Positions 10,477 through 21,699 of a stretch of DNA of 53,701 nt are shown piece by piece. A program made the position numbers and the translations under genes. The first letter of the stretch is position 1, and the number at the start of each line of letters is the position of its first letter. The stretch is from the NCBI GenBank assembly GCA_018398765.1, contig JAHBMJ010003930.1:8050-61750 (forward strand), in the 5' to 3' direction. The notes beneath the pieces were generated by a model. It made no database searches. It worked only from the letters and a program-made list of their open reading frames with translations, and had not been told where the DNA came from. Origin of the DNA: Chromera velia (Eukaryota > Sar > Chromeraceae).

Positions 10477-13400
10477 TGTGTGTGGGTGCGCGCGCGTGTG
10501 TTTCTTTCTTTCTTTCTTTTCTTTCTTTCTTTCTTTCTTTCTGTCTTTCTGTCTTTCTGTCTTTCTGTCTGTCTGTCTGTCTGTCTGTCTGGGAGAAAGG
10601 AAGCGATTCGAGAAAATTGAACTTAAGAAAAAACGATATGGTCTGTCTGTCTGTCTTTCTTTTTTTTTTTTTTTTCTTTCTTTCTTTCTTTCTTTTTTTC
10701 TTTCTTTCTTTCTTTCTGTCTTTCTGTCTTTATGTCTTTATGTCTGTCTGTCTGTCTGTCTGTCTTGGAGAAAGGAAGCGATTCGAGAAAATTGAACTTA
10801 AGAAAAAACGATATGGTCTGTCTGTCTGTCTTTGTTTCTTTCTTTCTTTCTTTCTTTCTTTCTTTCCTTCTTTCTTCCTTCCTTCCTTCCTTCCTTCCTT
10901 CTCTCTCTCTCTCTCCCTCCCTCTCCCCCTTTCTTCCTTCTTTCATTCCTTCATTTCTTCCTTCCTCCCTCCCTCCCTCTTTCTCGCCCCCCTCCCTCTC
11001 GCTCCCTGTTCTCTCTCTCTGTCCCTCCCGCACTCCGCCCCTCCTCAGACGCTCTACTCCTTTTCTTTCCGTCTCTCGCTCCGTACATTCCGATACCCTT
11101 TTCTCTCTTGTCACTTCTCTATGGGTCTTCTTTCTTGCGTTTCTGTTTGTTTTGCAGGAGAAAGTGAAAGAGGTGCCGTTTCGCTTTCTTGATTTGTCGG
11201 GTCAGTCTGTCTGTGTGCTGTGTGGTGACCCAAACCTCGCGTTAGTGCCTTTGTTTGAACGTTGAGGTTCCCTCTGTGCTTCTTCTTCTTCTTCTTCTCC
11301 TTCTTCTTCTTCTTCGGTCCGGGAATTCGCGCTTGGCTTTTGATGTTCATCGATCTGGCTGTTTTTTGAGACGATAGTCAACGCAGAGCCAGATATTTTG
11401 TGTTGTCTGTTTTGACCTTTGGATAGAAAAACGAGGGAACGAGGTCACATCTACCGACCTGGCAACACTTGTTTTTCGTTGAGCTGCTTCTTTGCAGGTT
11501 GCAACTTGTCCCCCCGGAAGATCTTCTTCTTGCTTGATCAACTCCCGGCATCGGTGGAGGGATTGACTTTGGGTGGGTCGGCGGTTTAGGGAAGAGGGGA
11601 GTAGGAAATGAAAATTGGCACAGCGGGCAGAGCAACTTCTGTTGACATGATCTTGTTCAGGCGTTTCCGCTGTTTTCTCTGTGGCTGGACATTCTGTGTT
11701 TGCTCTTGGCGTGACGGCCATGTTTTCGTTTTGTCTGTGCGTCTGTGTGCGTCTGTGAGCGTCTGTGTGGGAATGGAATTGGAATGATTGAGACAAATAT
11801 TAATGAAAGAAGGGAAGAGGACTGCTCCTTCTTCCGCTGTGAGAGTGGTAACCCTCTGAGATGGTTCTCCTCCATTTCCATCTCTTACTGTGTTTATGCG
11901 CGTGTTGTCTCTCTTACTCGGTTTCTGAGACTTGTTTTTGTTTCGTCCGCGTTTGCATGTGAGAGGAAGGATTGAGGTGACTGAGGGTTCTCACAGAAGG
12001 GTATGGACAGATTGAAGGAGAAGTTCCCGTTGACACGATGTTCCAACCATGAGTGCCAGTGAGTGAAAAGGTTCGTGCTCCCTGTCTTAGTCGATCCGTT
12101 CCGCAGACAATCAAAAAAGATGTGCGCGCCTGTCTGTGCTTGCAGGTCCTTCTGCTGTGAAGGGCCCGGCTCTTCCTCTCCTTCGTCGCTTCTTAGAGGG
12201 TGTGGGTGAGGGTGAGGGGGGCGAGGGGGAACGGGGCACACAGAGACTCCGTTTGAAGAGTTTGAGCTTCGCTGGTGAGCTTGGGATTGACTTCCTGCTT
12301 GCCTGCCTATGCATCTGCCTCTGTCTCGTTGACGTGTTCACAGTGCTTCTGTTGTGTGAGAGCTTTGCGTCAACCGGTTTGCATATGAGAAGCCACAGAA
12401 GACGAATATTCTAGTGGAGAAAGGCTGAGTTGCTCTTTCATTCGAACGGAAAGTAAAGCGGTTCGAGGCGTTTCGTTTGTCTCACGTACCCCTCCCTCCC
12501 TTGCCCCCCCCCTCCCCCCCCCCCTTGAGTGCTCCATCAGGTTCCGCTGTCGGTCCCTCAGAAGGTGCAGTTGTTTTTTCGGTATTGCCATCTTCTCTCG
12601 AGACGCTCATTCTGAAGGGTTAGTCAGTGTGCCTACATTCTGCCTTATTTTTCGTTCTCTCTTCTGCGTTGTCTTTGGGGACATGTTTCTCGGGCCGGAG
12701 AGATGTTGGGGCGAGAGGTTTTGTGGATGCGCTCCCTCGTCCTGCAATCAGGAGCTGGACTCTGTCCGACATGTCCGCGCTGTGTTAGTGTAGAGTGCAG
12801 AGTGCCGGTGTAGAACAAAAAGTGAGGAATCTGCAAAGCAGGCAGGCGCCCGGTCCGGTTCCACTCATTCGTCCTTGACAGTGGAGGGAGTAGATGCGCC
12901 TGAGAGGTTCAGCATCGAGAGAAAACACACGACGCAGACGAGAGCTGTATTGCCCAAAAAGCGTTCCACACAATGCCATACGTCTTCTGCAATTCTCTAC
13001 TTGTGCTTGCCTCTCTTCACCCTCTCCCTCCCGTCATCCAATGCAGGCAACCGACTTGGGCGTAAACAAATGAGGGGACTTGCAAAATGGATCCGGGGTG
13101 GGAGGGGATCTTCCCTCCGGACTTTGGACTTGGAGGGCACGGGGTTGGATGACGAACGCTTAGAGATTCTCTGCGGGGCTGTGGAAGGGAAGTCTCTGAA
13201 ATTGGAGACGCTGAATCTGTCGGGGAACAACATCGGGGAGGGGGGGGGGATGGACAGGCTGTGCTCAGTTCTGTGTGCCGCTTCGTTGCCCGGTATCCGG
13301 GTGCTGAGCCTGGCCAGGTGTAGGTTGACAGATGAGGCGATGGAGCGTCTCGCTGACTGTATGGGGGGGGGACACCTGCCCAACTTAGAAACGCTCCAGC

Positions 13401-15217
13401 TTGCTGGAAATCGGAATTGCGTTGGCCTGTATCTGGTCCCCTTGGAGAGAGCGGTGCGGAAAGACGCAGTTCCTCTTTTGTCCTTGCTTGACCTGGGACA
13501 CGAATTGGTAATGGGATCATGTAGCGACGTGAGCGCCTTTCTGCGTGCTCTGCGGCTGAGTGCGGCCGAGCACCCCCCGCAGCTTCGTTTGAACCTTGAT
13601 TTGTCGTCGTACAGACCCAACGAAGAGGAGATGAGGGCATTGGGTGCAGGCAGGTGCCCGTCTATCCAGAGTCTAGCACTGCGTCTGCACCTGTTTAGTG
13701 ACGACATGAAATTCTTTTTCGGAGAGCTGGTCAGGGCTGTTCAGCCTCCGCGCATTGAAAGTCTTGATCTGACAGTCTTTGTTACGGGTCCGGAAGGCAG
13801 CGATCTGTCAATAAACGAGGGGTTCAGATTGATGAGTGAGGCAATTCAGATGGGACGTTTTGGTTGTGTGCGGTGTCTGAACTTTGACGGGGTTGACAAC
13901 CGGGGAGAACCCCCAGAGAGTACTGTTTTTTTTACAGCGTTGAGTGATGTCAAGCTCCCCCGTCTTTCTGACCTCGGACCCGAGCAAATCTTAACAGACT
14001 CGGGGGCAACCCTGCTTGCCGATGCGGTCAGGAAGGGGCATCTGCCGGGGCTGCAGAAGCTTCAGCTGCAGGGCCCTTCGGTGACAGAGTTTCGATTAAA
14101 AGAGGTCATGAAGGCAGTTGTTGAGAGTGAAGAGGGGCTGCCTCTTCTAGAATGCTTGGACTTCACACACAAGAATGAGGATATGGGAGAGGGTCTTCGG
14201 TTTTTATGGACAGTCACGATGTTAGGAAAGCTGCCGAAGCTATCGTCCCTCTGTTTGGTAAATTGTTGTTTGACTGATGAGACGGTCAGAGGGCTTGCTA
14301 AAGCCCTGAGGGGGGGAGGGCTGTTGGAACTCACTTCTCTGAACTTATGCCAAAATGGGGACATCAGTGCAGAGGTGTGGGGGGAGTTGATGCAAGGGGT
14401 ACGGGAGAGCAGGAAGGGGTTGTCCAAGCTCAGAAGTCTAAAGATGGAGTCCACAGACGTGGATGAAGCGGGGGGTGCAGCAATCGCTCTTCTCGCATCT
14501 GGAAAGGTTTCTTCTCTGGAAGAACTTTCCCCCACGATTTTTTATCTTGACCAAGAGGGGGTTGGGGCATTTGAAAGTGGCCTTCGGGAGGGCAGATTCC
14601 CCATTTTGAAGTCGGAGTGTCTCACGTTCTGCCTTCACGAAGAGGCAACAGGCACTAACCTTGATGGCTTGGTCAGAGCGATTGCTGAGAGTGCGGGGGG
14701 ATTGCCGTCTGTTGTAGAGAGCCTAGATTTGAGTGGGGGGCGAATGGGGGAGCGGGCACTGGCTGCTCTTGCTGCGAGTGGGGGTGGGGGTTCCGGGAGG
14801 GGGAAACTATCGCACTTGACGTCCCTTTGGCTTAAAGGCTGCGAGATTGATGACAGGCGGCTGAAAAGGTGGGGGGAAGTGTTTGCAGCGCACGGTTGCT
14901 CAAAACTAGAATCTATCTCTTTTGAAGAGAACAGAAGCAGCATTAAAGGAGTGACAGCGTTCCTCAACGCTCTCACTCCACAGTCACTTCCGCGTCTCCG
15001 TTTGCTGCGTTTGGGGGGGCAGAGAGGGTTGCAGGGGCAAGAGCAGCGGGATGAGTTTGCTTCCTCTGTGAATGCTCTGAGGGGGGCTGTCCATGCAAAG
15101 GGAAAGCTCCCGAAATGGAGGAGTGTGCATGCTGCGAGCAGTGAGAGTGAGAGTTCTGGGGCGAGCAGTGATCGAGACGGGTCGGAGGAGTCGGAATCAG
15201 AAGGAGACGACTCCTGA
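9810..15217 (+). CDS. Leucine-rich-repeat protein (RNI-like), six exons
   Basis: Exons: 9810-9974, 10051-10125, 11158-11200, 11498-11572, 12146-12274 and 13047-15217, all phase-consistent, giving about 885 residues. Exon joins rebuild LRR strands: VPFRFLDLSG joins CNLSPRKIFF, and LKSLSFAG joins NRLGRKQMRGLAKW. The 722-residue last exon carries repeats of about 25-30 residues of ribonuclease-inhibitor type, for example LETLNLSGNNIGEGG, IRVLSLARCRLTDEAME, LSSLCLVNCCLTDETVR and LTSLWLKGCEIDDRRLK. The C terminus is a Ser/Glu/Asp tail ending in SEESESEGDDS. LRRs of this type bind proteins; no catalytic domain is present, so the partner is unknown. Exon 1 (donor GTCTCC) and therefore the start are the weakest part; it would supply a hydrophobic segment at residues 36-53. 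Many G runs of seven or more stay in frame, which argues the gene is intact. Confidence 0.82.
10215..11040. repeat. Microsatellite block in the LRR gene intron 2
   Basis: Long CT, GT, CTTT and GTCT tracts fill most of the 1,032-base intron between 10125 and 11158. A non-simple unit beginning GGAGAAAGGAAGCGATTCGA and running through a GATATGG box and GTCT repeats occurs at 10592 and again at 10767, so the block has grown by a tandem step of about 175 bases. An earlier CT/GT/GC pattern is likewise doubled (10220 and 10400). Confidence 0.9.
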
Positions 15218-17340
15218 AATGATCAGGGGAACAGTGAGGGAGAAGACAATTTGGGGGGACAAAGAGGCGGCTCTTAGGGCCGTAGCTAGGGCCGTAGCGA
15301 TTGAAGCGACCCGATTTTGCTAGCGATTTTGTAAACATGTGACTCTTCATGTGTGTTTTGCAATAATCCTACTACCTCACCACTGCAATAGTGTTTTATT
15401 ATTTAGTTTATAATTTGATTAATCCTAGGCCAGACGCTAGGAACAAACTTTAAGTCAATGCCCCCCCCCCCCAAAAAAAAAAGGTTCATGAAGTGTAAGA
15501 GCTAGTGTAAGAGTCACGATGTGAGCTATAGGATACGTCAGGCTAGATGTTAGGTTTTATGTCCCTTTTTCTACATGCATATATATATATATATATAATA
15601 TCATCATCATCATATGCCATCGCCATCGGCCTATAAATAGGCGTCTAGCGTTCGGCGGCAACGCACGATCTATATATATATATAATACAAACTTAAATGT
15701 TTGATCTTTCAGCTGACTGAGCTGAGTAGGATTTAACGTTAAAATGTTCAGATTCCGACTCTCCAGTTTTGTTGTGATATATATCAAATAATCAATCAAT
15801 CAAATAAGTTTTAAAAGTTTGAACATTATATAATTAGTAACCCAAACTTAACAGTGTCTGTAAAGGCTGGTTTTTGACTCTATATCATTCGAGAGGTGTG
15901 CTTACAACTCTTTCGTTGCTGCCAAAAGTCTTCTGTTTGAGCCCTTTCTTGTGTTTTTGCCCTCAGGGGCCAACAATTACGACTCCAGGGTCAAAAAGTC
16001 CTTATGCATGTATCTCTCTCTGTTGTTTCTCTTTCCTCAGATAACATTGTTATAGCACTTCTAGTTGTCTCCTCTTTACCTGCTATGCCTCATCAAAATC
16101 CGAACGGAGGAGGTAATTGAAAGAGGTTAGTTCGAAAATTTAAATACCAATGGAGGAAGATGTAACTATGAAAGAAAAATAAGGAAAGGACAGAGACTTC
16201 CGCTAACGCAGTTTTCTTCAATCTTTATCAGTGTGTCTGGTAGTCTTTGTTTTTTATGTTTCGCTGACCGTGTGTGCGTGCTTCTATGAGCTTCAGTTTC
16301 AATGTTTTTGTACATGAAATATGACACCAATAATTAAAAAAATGAATCATGGCTCAGACTCTCACTGACAGGGGGGTCGTTCAAAAAAAGAAAGGTGGAA
16401 GACGTCAAGCAGTGTGTCTGTGTCTCTGTTTTATCTTGTTCTTTAAAGTGTAATCGCACTAGGAATACATGCAAAGAGGCATAAGCAAGGAAATAGAGGG
16501 AAAGAAAACAGAGGGGGGGGGGAGAGGCAGCGACTCGATGTTTGTAAGACACGAGCAGAGCAGTGAGTGTTTGAGGTCACTGAAGAACGATGGCAACGCA
16601 CCTTCGTTGAAGCAGTGTCGTCTCTCTGACGCACGTAGGGGATCCTTTCATAAGGGCTCACTCCGAGAAGACGTGATCTTTCACATGCTATACCGAGAGC
16701 AGAAGCAGACAGCATCAAGCAGAGTGAGTGCACACCTTAGACAGAAACCCCTGTGCACTGCAGGAGGAGGCAAAGGGATCTCTGTATAGAGAGGAGGGGG
16801 GGCTGTTGTGATGTGAGACAAATAGGGACACAGGTTGTGTGAATATAGGTGCATCACCTTCTAAATCACTATTTCTGTGTTTTCGAAGCAAAGTACATCA
16901 GTATGCATGCTTCTTTGGCTTCCGTTGACCGCTTCTTTGTCGTGTCTTTATGTAGAAGCAGTTTTATAGTTTCCACTAATGCAGTTTTGTTCCATGTTTA
17001 TCAGTGTGCAAGTCAGTGGGTCTGGTCGTCTTTGTTCCTTGTGTGTCATTTCTGTGTGTATGCCTCCACATGCTTGAGTTTCAATGTCCTGATGCAGAAA
17101 ATGTAGTACCAATAGTTCATGAAACGAATGTATGAAATTTAACATATATTTGAGGCAAAGGCTTCTATGTTGCAGGTTGTATCTTAGGGTTGTATCATCA
17201 TGCTTACGCAATTCTCACATTCTTTGTCTTACATGCATACAGTGTTGTTCAATCTAATTTGTCATAATACACAATCTGACGCGGCCGGCTGCCAAAGCAG
17301 TGATGTTCATACCCCAGAGAGTTCAACACTAGGTTCAACA
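15218..17340. other. Intergenic, AT-richer; no supported gene
   Basis: Downstream of the LRR stop codon base composition drops sharply in GC and frames are short. It contains TA-rich tracts (15580-15600, 15670-15690), a C10A9-like homopolymer junction near 15463-15482 and a duplicated segment listed separately. No coding segment with splice support was seen. Confidence 0.5.
16200..17130 (+). repeat. Diverged direct repeat pair of about 140 bases
   Basis: 16200-16345 and 16974-17128 share an ordered series of words: CTAA(C/T)GCAGTTTT, TTTATCAGTGTG, GTCTTTGTT, AGTTTCAATGT and (A/T)GTA(C/G)..ACCAATA. Spacing between copies is about 775 bases. They could be a local duplication or degenerate ends of an element. 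Confidence 0.5.
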
Positions 17341-18310
17341 TCTTACTTCGACCGTTTGCCTGCAATATTACTTACAACAGCATCAAATGCTAGAGCAAAT
17401 GCGTACTATCAGTCATGTTCTTCTCTTGAATCTGCGGGAAAGAAAGACGATCATCCTTGTCTCCTTCCTTGTCACCCTCTCTTTCAATCAGCGCGAACGG
17501 AATCAGTAACTGACCATGACTTACTGCCAATTGCAGCAGCGGTTAAAGAATTTGCTGAACGGACGTGGGGGGGTTATAGGACTACCATACAGAAGTTGAG
17601 GCTTTTGATGAGCCTCCTGCTGCCCCTCCACCTCCACCTAATTCCCACCCTTCCCTTTTTCCCCCTTCAACTTCCATGTCCCATGTGGAGGGGGAGCCAA
17701 ACGGCCACCCCAAAGGAATCAGAGAAAGCTTGCAGGCTCTTGTTTCTGCCTGGGGTAGAGTGCTTGTAGGGCCTGTAAAGCAGACAAAGAGAGACAAGAA
17801 GTAAGGGGGGGGGTCCAAGGAAGGAAGGGGGTTGTTCAATAAGAAAGAGGGATGGTGGGATGATGAGTGTCAAAATATGCATGAGGAGTTAAAGAGAGCG
17901 ACTAAAGAATCAAAGGAAGCGACAGACCAAGAGACAAGGGAAAGAGAGGGGGAAAATGCAACACGGCTTCTCAGGAAGAGAAAAGAAATCTTTAGGAAGA
18001 AAAGAGTAAGGCATCAGAAAGCTGAAAGAGAGATCATAGTGAGAAAAGAGCTGCTGCATGATCCTCTTTTTCTGTGGAAGCAGTAAAGGAAGGTGTCAAG
18101 GGGGGGAAATGCAAGACCGACAGCCAAAGAATTCTCGAACCATTGGACAGGGGTCTTTGATGGGGAGGGGGACCTGCCTGAACCTGCATCTGAGCCTGAC
18201 CCGGCCACCTGAGCATTTTTTTTTCTCTTACAAACAGATCATGGACCGACTGAAAGGAATGGATAAGAAAAAGGAACGGAAAGAAGAAAAAAAGAATATA
18301 AGACCATTCT
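17340..18310 (+). pseudogene. Degenerate non-LTR (LINE-like) retrotransposon fragment
   Basis: Coding-like stretches switch frames along one strand: LPIAAAVKEFAERTWGG (about 17525), ESLQALVSAWGRVLVGP (about 17725), then from 17832 GWWDDECQNMHEELKRATKE followed by a long Lys/Arg/Glu segment ending DPLFLWKQ. The order of a WWDxxC motif, a charged stretch of about 60 residues and a DPxxxWK end is what is usually found between the AP-endonuclease and reverse transcriptase parts of LINE polyproteins. Frame breaks lie next to G runs (17567-17573 and 17807-17814). No reverse transcriptase catalytic motif or endonuclease core was recognised, so this is only a linker-region remnant; the family assignment is inference. 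Confidence 0.42.
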
Positions 18311-18597
18311 AGAAGCAGGCAGGGAGAAGGACTCTGAAGGAGAAATATAGGAGAAATCGCTGAGAGAAGAATGGAAAGAGGACGTGCACAAAGCCAAAGT
18401 GTTCTTTTATTCTATATCATTGGATTAATTTTTGGAATAGTCTCTTCTGAGCAGCCCATAGACCACAGCATGCAAAGCGCAGACCTGGGAAACTAGACGG
18501 GCCACTAGGTATGGTCTGAGCCGCAGCGATGAGGTGCACCCCCCTGTTGTTTGCGGGGGCGACCTCTATAAGACAAAATAGCGACAGTGCCCTAGGG

Positions 18598-18660
18598 CAC
18601 CAATAAATTACTTATCACTTAATCACTTATCACTCACTTATCACTTAAGTGACTACTCAT
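18598..18660 (+). repeat. Dispersed repeat, copy 1 (CACCAATAAATTACTTATCACT type)
   Basis: The words GCACCAATAAAT(T/C)ACTTA and TCACT, followed by further CTTATCACT copies and a TCACTTAAGTGA palindrome, recur at 39066. Both copies sit in AT-rich intergenic DNA. Confidence 0.6.
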
Positions 18661-18827
18661 ATAAAGCAGCTGAACTTCAAGGTTTAGGATGACTAGCTAG
18701 CAAAACAATGCACCCCACGATTACCCAGAATCTAGCCCAGGATCAATCAGTCCCATCATAAGCATGCAGGAATCACTTAAATAAATGATATATGGTGTAA
18801 GCATGGTATAAGCCGACCTCCAGCAGT

Positions 18828-19982
18828 GGACTACGGTAGTGACCATGTTTGATTTGATTTGATTTGATTTGATTTGATTTGAGGTAAGGCTTAAGTTCAA
18901 ATCAAATATCCAGTCAGGGAGGACCTAGTGTTTAAAAACCTATCAAATACGATCAAATATTTGATTAATATGACTTTCAACCTCAAATATGAAGGTCCCG
19001 AAAAAACTTTTACAAGTACCGATCCGTCACGCATGCTAATTCAAATGAAAAAACCTAAATCTTGATGGTTTGCTCTCAAAAAAAAAACGTTTTGAACTGC
19101 ACTGAAATTGACGTTTCACCCCCTTTTACTTCATGCAGAGGTAAACCGATCAGCTATGTTGACTTTTCTGGTGGAACATCTTGTACGGCCCCCTTTTTGA
19201 GCGTCTACAAACATTTTACACCCCGTAAAGACATGTCACACAATCCAACAGGGTCGAACGGGAAGAAGGAGGCATTTGTTTTTAAAGCCGGGTACGTAAA
19301 AAAAATATGGTCCATGCAAAAGGGGGCAAATGTGATTCAGTGTCAGGTGAAAATATAAGGAGCCGAGGGGGAAGGAGAAACTATTTGTGGCTGAGAGTCT
19401 CACCCCATTATCATCTTTCCGCAACCGAATAGAAGCTCAGGAGCACCCACTCCTGGAAAGCCGAAAAGCCAGAGAAAAAGCTCTCAACAGCTCCTACCAC
19501 CGATCGATTCGATTCACATTGAAGAAAGTGATCATAAAGAAGAGGAAAAGGAAGTGCCATAAAGCTGAGTGATTGTCACCTCAATTTTGGTACGTGCTCT
19601 AACTTTATCCTATCAACAAAAAGTTATATGCAATTTCAAATCTATCAATTTTACGTTCTTAATCTCTATTAGTACTAGAGTGAGTCTCAGTGACTAGTGT
19701 GTATACACTGCCACACAGGTATATTTTTTTTATGGAACTGATAAGTTATAATTTTATATATATTTTTTTAAATTTTTGAAACACACATCAGAAATGTTTT
19801 GATAACTATTGTCATGAGAAAAATGATCAGAGTGACAGTAAGTTAGTGACTCAGTGAGGAACCCTAAGAGGTTAACCTCAAATCTTACCTCAAATATCAA
19901 ATATTTGAGGTTGAAGCTCAAATTAAATCAAATCAAATCAAATCAAATCAAATCAAACATGGTCACTAGACTACGGGCAAAA
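18828..19982. mobile_element. Putative 1.15 kb foldback/MITE-like element with (GATTT)n inverted termini
   Basis: The left end reads GACTACGGTAGTGACCATGT followed by six to seven TTGAT units. The right end is its reverse complement in order: (AATCA)n, then ACATGGTCACTAGACTACG. Inside, TTTGAGGTAAG is also shared in inverted orientation. The interior holds short frames only (for example 19062-19358, unrecognised), so there is no transposase; the element would be non-autonomous. Target-site duplications were not obvious. Confidence 0.6.
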
Positions 19983-20149
19983 CCCGGAACATCAATGCAA
20001 TGCTATGCTATATATACTTTGTTTTGTTTGTAAAAGTTTCAAAGTGCATGAAAAGCTAACCTGGGGAGAAAATAATTTCAAAAGATAAAGTTAATTTGCA
20101 GTTGGACTTTATCATAAAAAAAAACTGTACAGATCATACCTAGCTATAC

Positions 20150-20840
20150 CTAGCCTCTTGGAACTTGAATTCAACTGAATCTAGAACTGAATTCAACCTG
20201 ATACTGTGACAGCACAGCTGCCGAACAAAGTGCATAAAGGGCTGTAATAGGGCTGTACATTCTCTGAATGTCTTTTTGGTTGCCCCTCTCTTGGAGGGTC
20301 CCAACGCGAGAGCCTTCGACTGCTGTCTCTACACCCTTGCTTAGAACTGGGGGTCGGACTCCACGTACATCTGCAGCCACTTCCAATGCAAAATGAACTT
20401 TGGCAGAGTTCACAATCTGCCCGACCAAACTCTCCCCCTCTGCGGTACCCACCACGCAACCCCCCGTGACATCCGGTCGCTCATCGGTCGCTCTGAGCGC
20501 ATCGAGAGCGACCCTCTCTGTGCTCTTCCCCGCCCGACTACTATACGGCGACTAGAACGGGCCGGGCTCAGAAGAACCTCTTGGCATTTGAACGTACCGC
20601 AACAAAGGCTTGAGATTCCGAGAGCAAATCCTGGCATGACTGCCTCACAGAGAGACAGAAGCGGTAGTAGACAGGGGTCTTCCTTCTCGTCATCGACAGC
20701 CTCGCTGGCAGACTGCGAAGCCAGCCTGAAAGCCAAGGGTCACAGCATGGAAGGAAGCGCAGGACTTTTATACACGATACCAGGAAGGGCGACAATTCGT
20801 CAACGAGGTGACGGAGCCTCCATGACCCGGGATTGACACA
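20150..20840. other. Coding-like but unassigned stretch
   Basis: A minus-strand frame at 20171-20460 reads like real protein (GQIVNSAKVHFALEVAADVR, then VRPPVLSKGVETAVEGSRVG) and extends upstream in another frame with LDALRATDERPDVTGGC. The plus strand has a competing open frame at 20393-20836. There is no recognisable domain, no splice support and the frame breaks at both ends. A remnant gene or retroelement fragment is possible. Confidence 0.25.
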
Positions 20841-20865
20841 ATTAAGCGGGAGAGAGAAAAAAAGA

Positions 20866-20962
20866 GAGAAAGGAAGAAAGAAAGAAAGAACGAAAGAAAG
20901 AAAGAAAGAAAGGGAGGGAGGGAAGGAGGGAGGGAGGGAAGGAGGGAGAGAGAGAGAGACCT
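20866..20962. repeat. GAAA/GGGA purine microsatellite
   Basis: Purine-only simple repeat on the plus strand with GAAA units grading into GGAG units. Confidence 0.9.
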
Positions 20963-21257
20963 TCTCTTCGTGTCTTTTCCCTTCTTTTTCACAGACAGAG
21001 AAACTGCATATGTCTGTCCTTTTTTCGTTCTAAAAAATGCCAAATGCTTTCCTTTTTTCCCTCCTTGTCTTCATGCACACAAGAGACCAAAAAGAAAGCA
21101 CGACAGACACGACAGTTGGTCTACATAAACGGTACCTTTTTTCTTCGGCAGAGAGACAAGGCGCTAGTGTGAGAGAAACCACACACGCAGACATAAGGAT
21201 GATTTGAATTCACGGCCCGGGACACACACACTCTCTTACTTACTTACCCGCCCCCCC

Positions 21258-21530
21258 NNNNNNNNNNNNNNNNNNNNNNNNNNNNNNNNNNNNNNNNNNN
21301 NNNNNNNNNNNNNNNNNNNNNNNNNNNNNNNNNNNNNNNNNNNNNNNNNNNNNNNNNNNNNNNNNNNNNNNNNNNNNNNNNNNNNNNNNNNNNNNNNNNN
21401 NNNNNNNNNNNNNNNNNNNNNNNNNNNNNNNNNNNNNNNNNNNNNNNNNNNNNNNNNNNNNNNNNNNNNNNNNNNNNNNNNNNNNNNNNNNNNNNNNNNN
21501 NNNNNNNNNNNNNNNNNNNNNNNNNNNNNN
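21258..21530. other. Assembly gap (273 N)
   Basis: Run of Ns flanked by a C run on the left and CACT/CACA repeats on the right, so a collapsed simple repeat is likely. Single Ns inside C runs also occur at 23604, 25496 and 51995. Confidence 1.
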
Positions 21531-21540
21531 ACTCCCACAC

Positions 21541-21620
21541 AAACTCACTCACTCACGCACTCACTCACGCACTCACTTACACGCACACACACATACACAC
21601 ACACACACACACATACACAC

Positions 21621-21657
<37 letters not shown>

Positions 21658-21658
21658 T
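21541..21658. repeat. CACT and CA/CATACA microsatellites
   Basis: CACTCACG units pass into CA and CATACA units. It lies in what would be an intron of the ankyrin-like gene, just downstream on the minus strand of its donor at 21699-21694. Confidence 0.9.
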
Positions 21659-21699
21659 AAGGTCTCAAAGAGGCTGCAATTATCATTTGATTGACGGAC

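Noticed and set aside
10098-11192. 364-codon plus-strand frame and its minus-strand counterparts
   Set aside because: Ser/Leu/Phe/Cys/Val text comes from CT, GT and CTTT microsatellites inside an intron; repeats are open in several frames on both strands.
12997-13707. Minus-strand frames opposite the LRR exon
   Set aside because: Ser/Arg/Pro-rich shadow of the LRR coding strand; no domain, and the plus strand has clear LRRs.
15640-15690. CCTATAAATAG TATA-box-like site
   Set aside because: No gene starts nearby and TA-rich tracts are frequent in this island.
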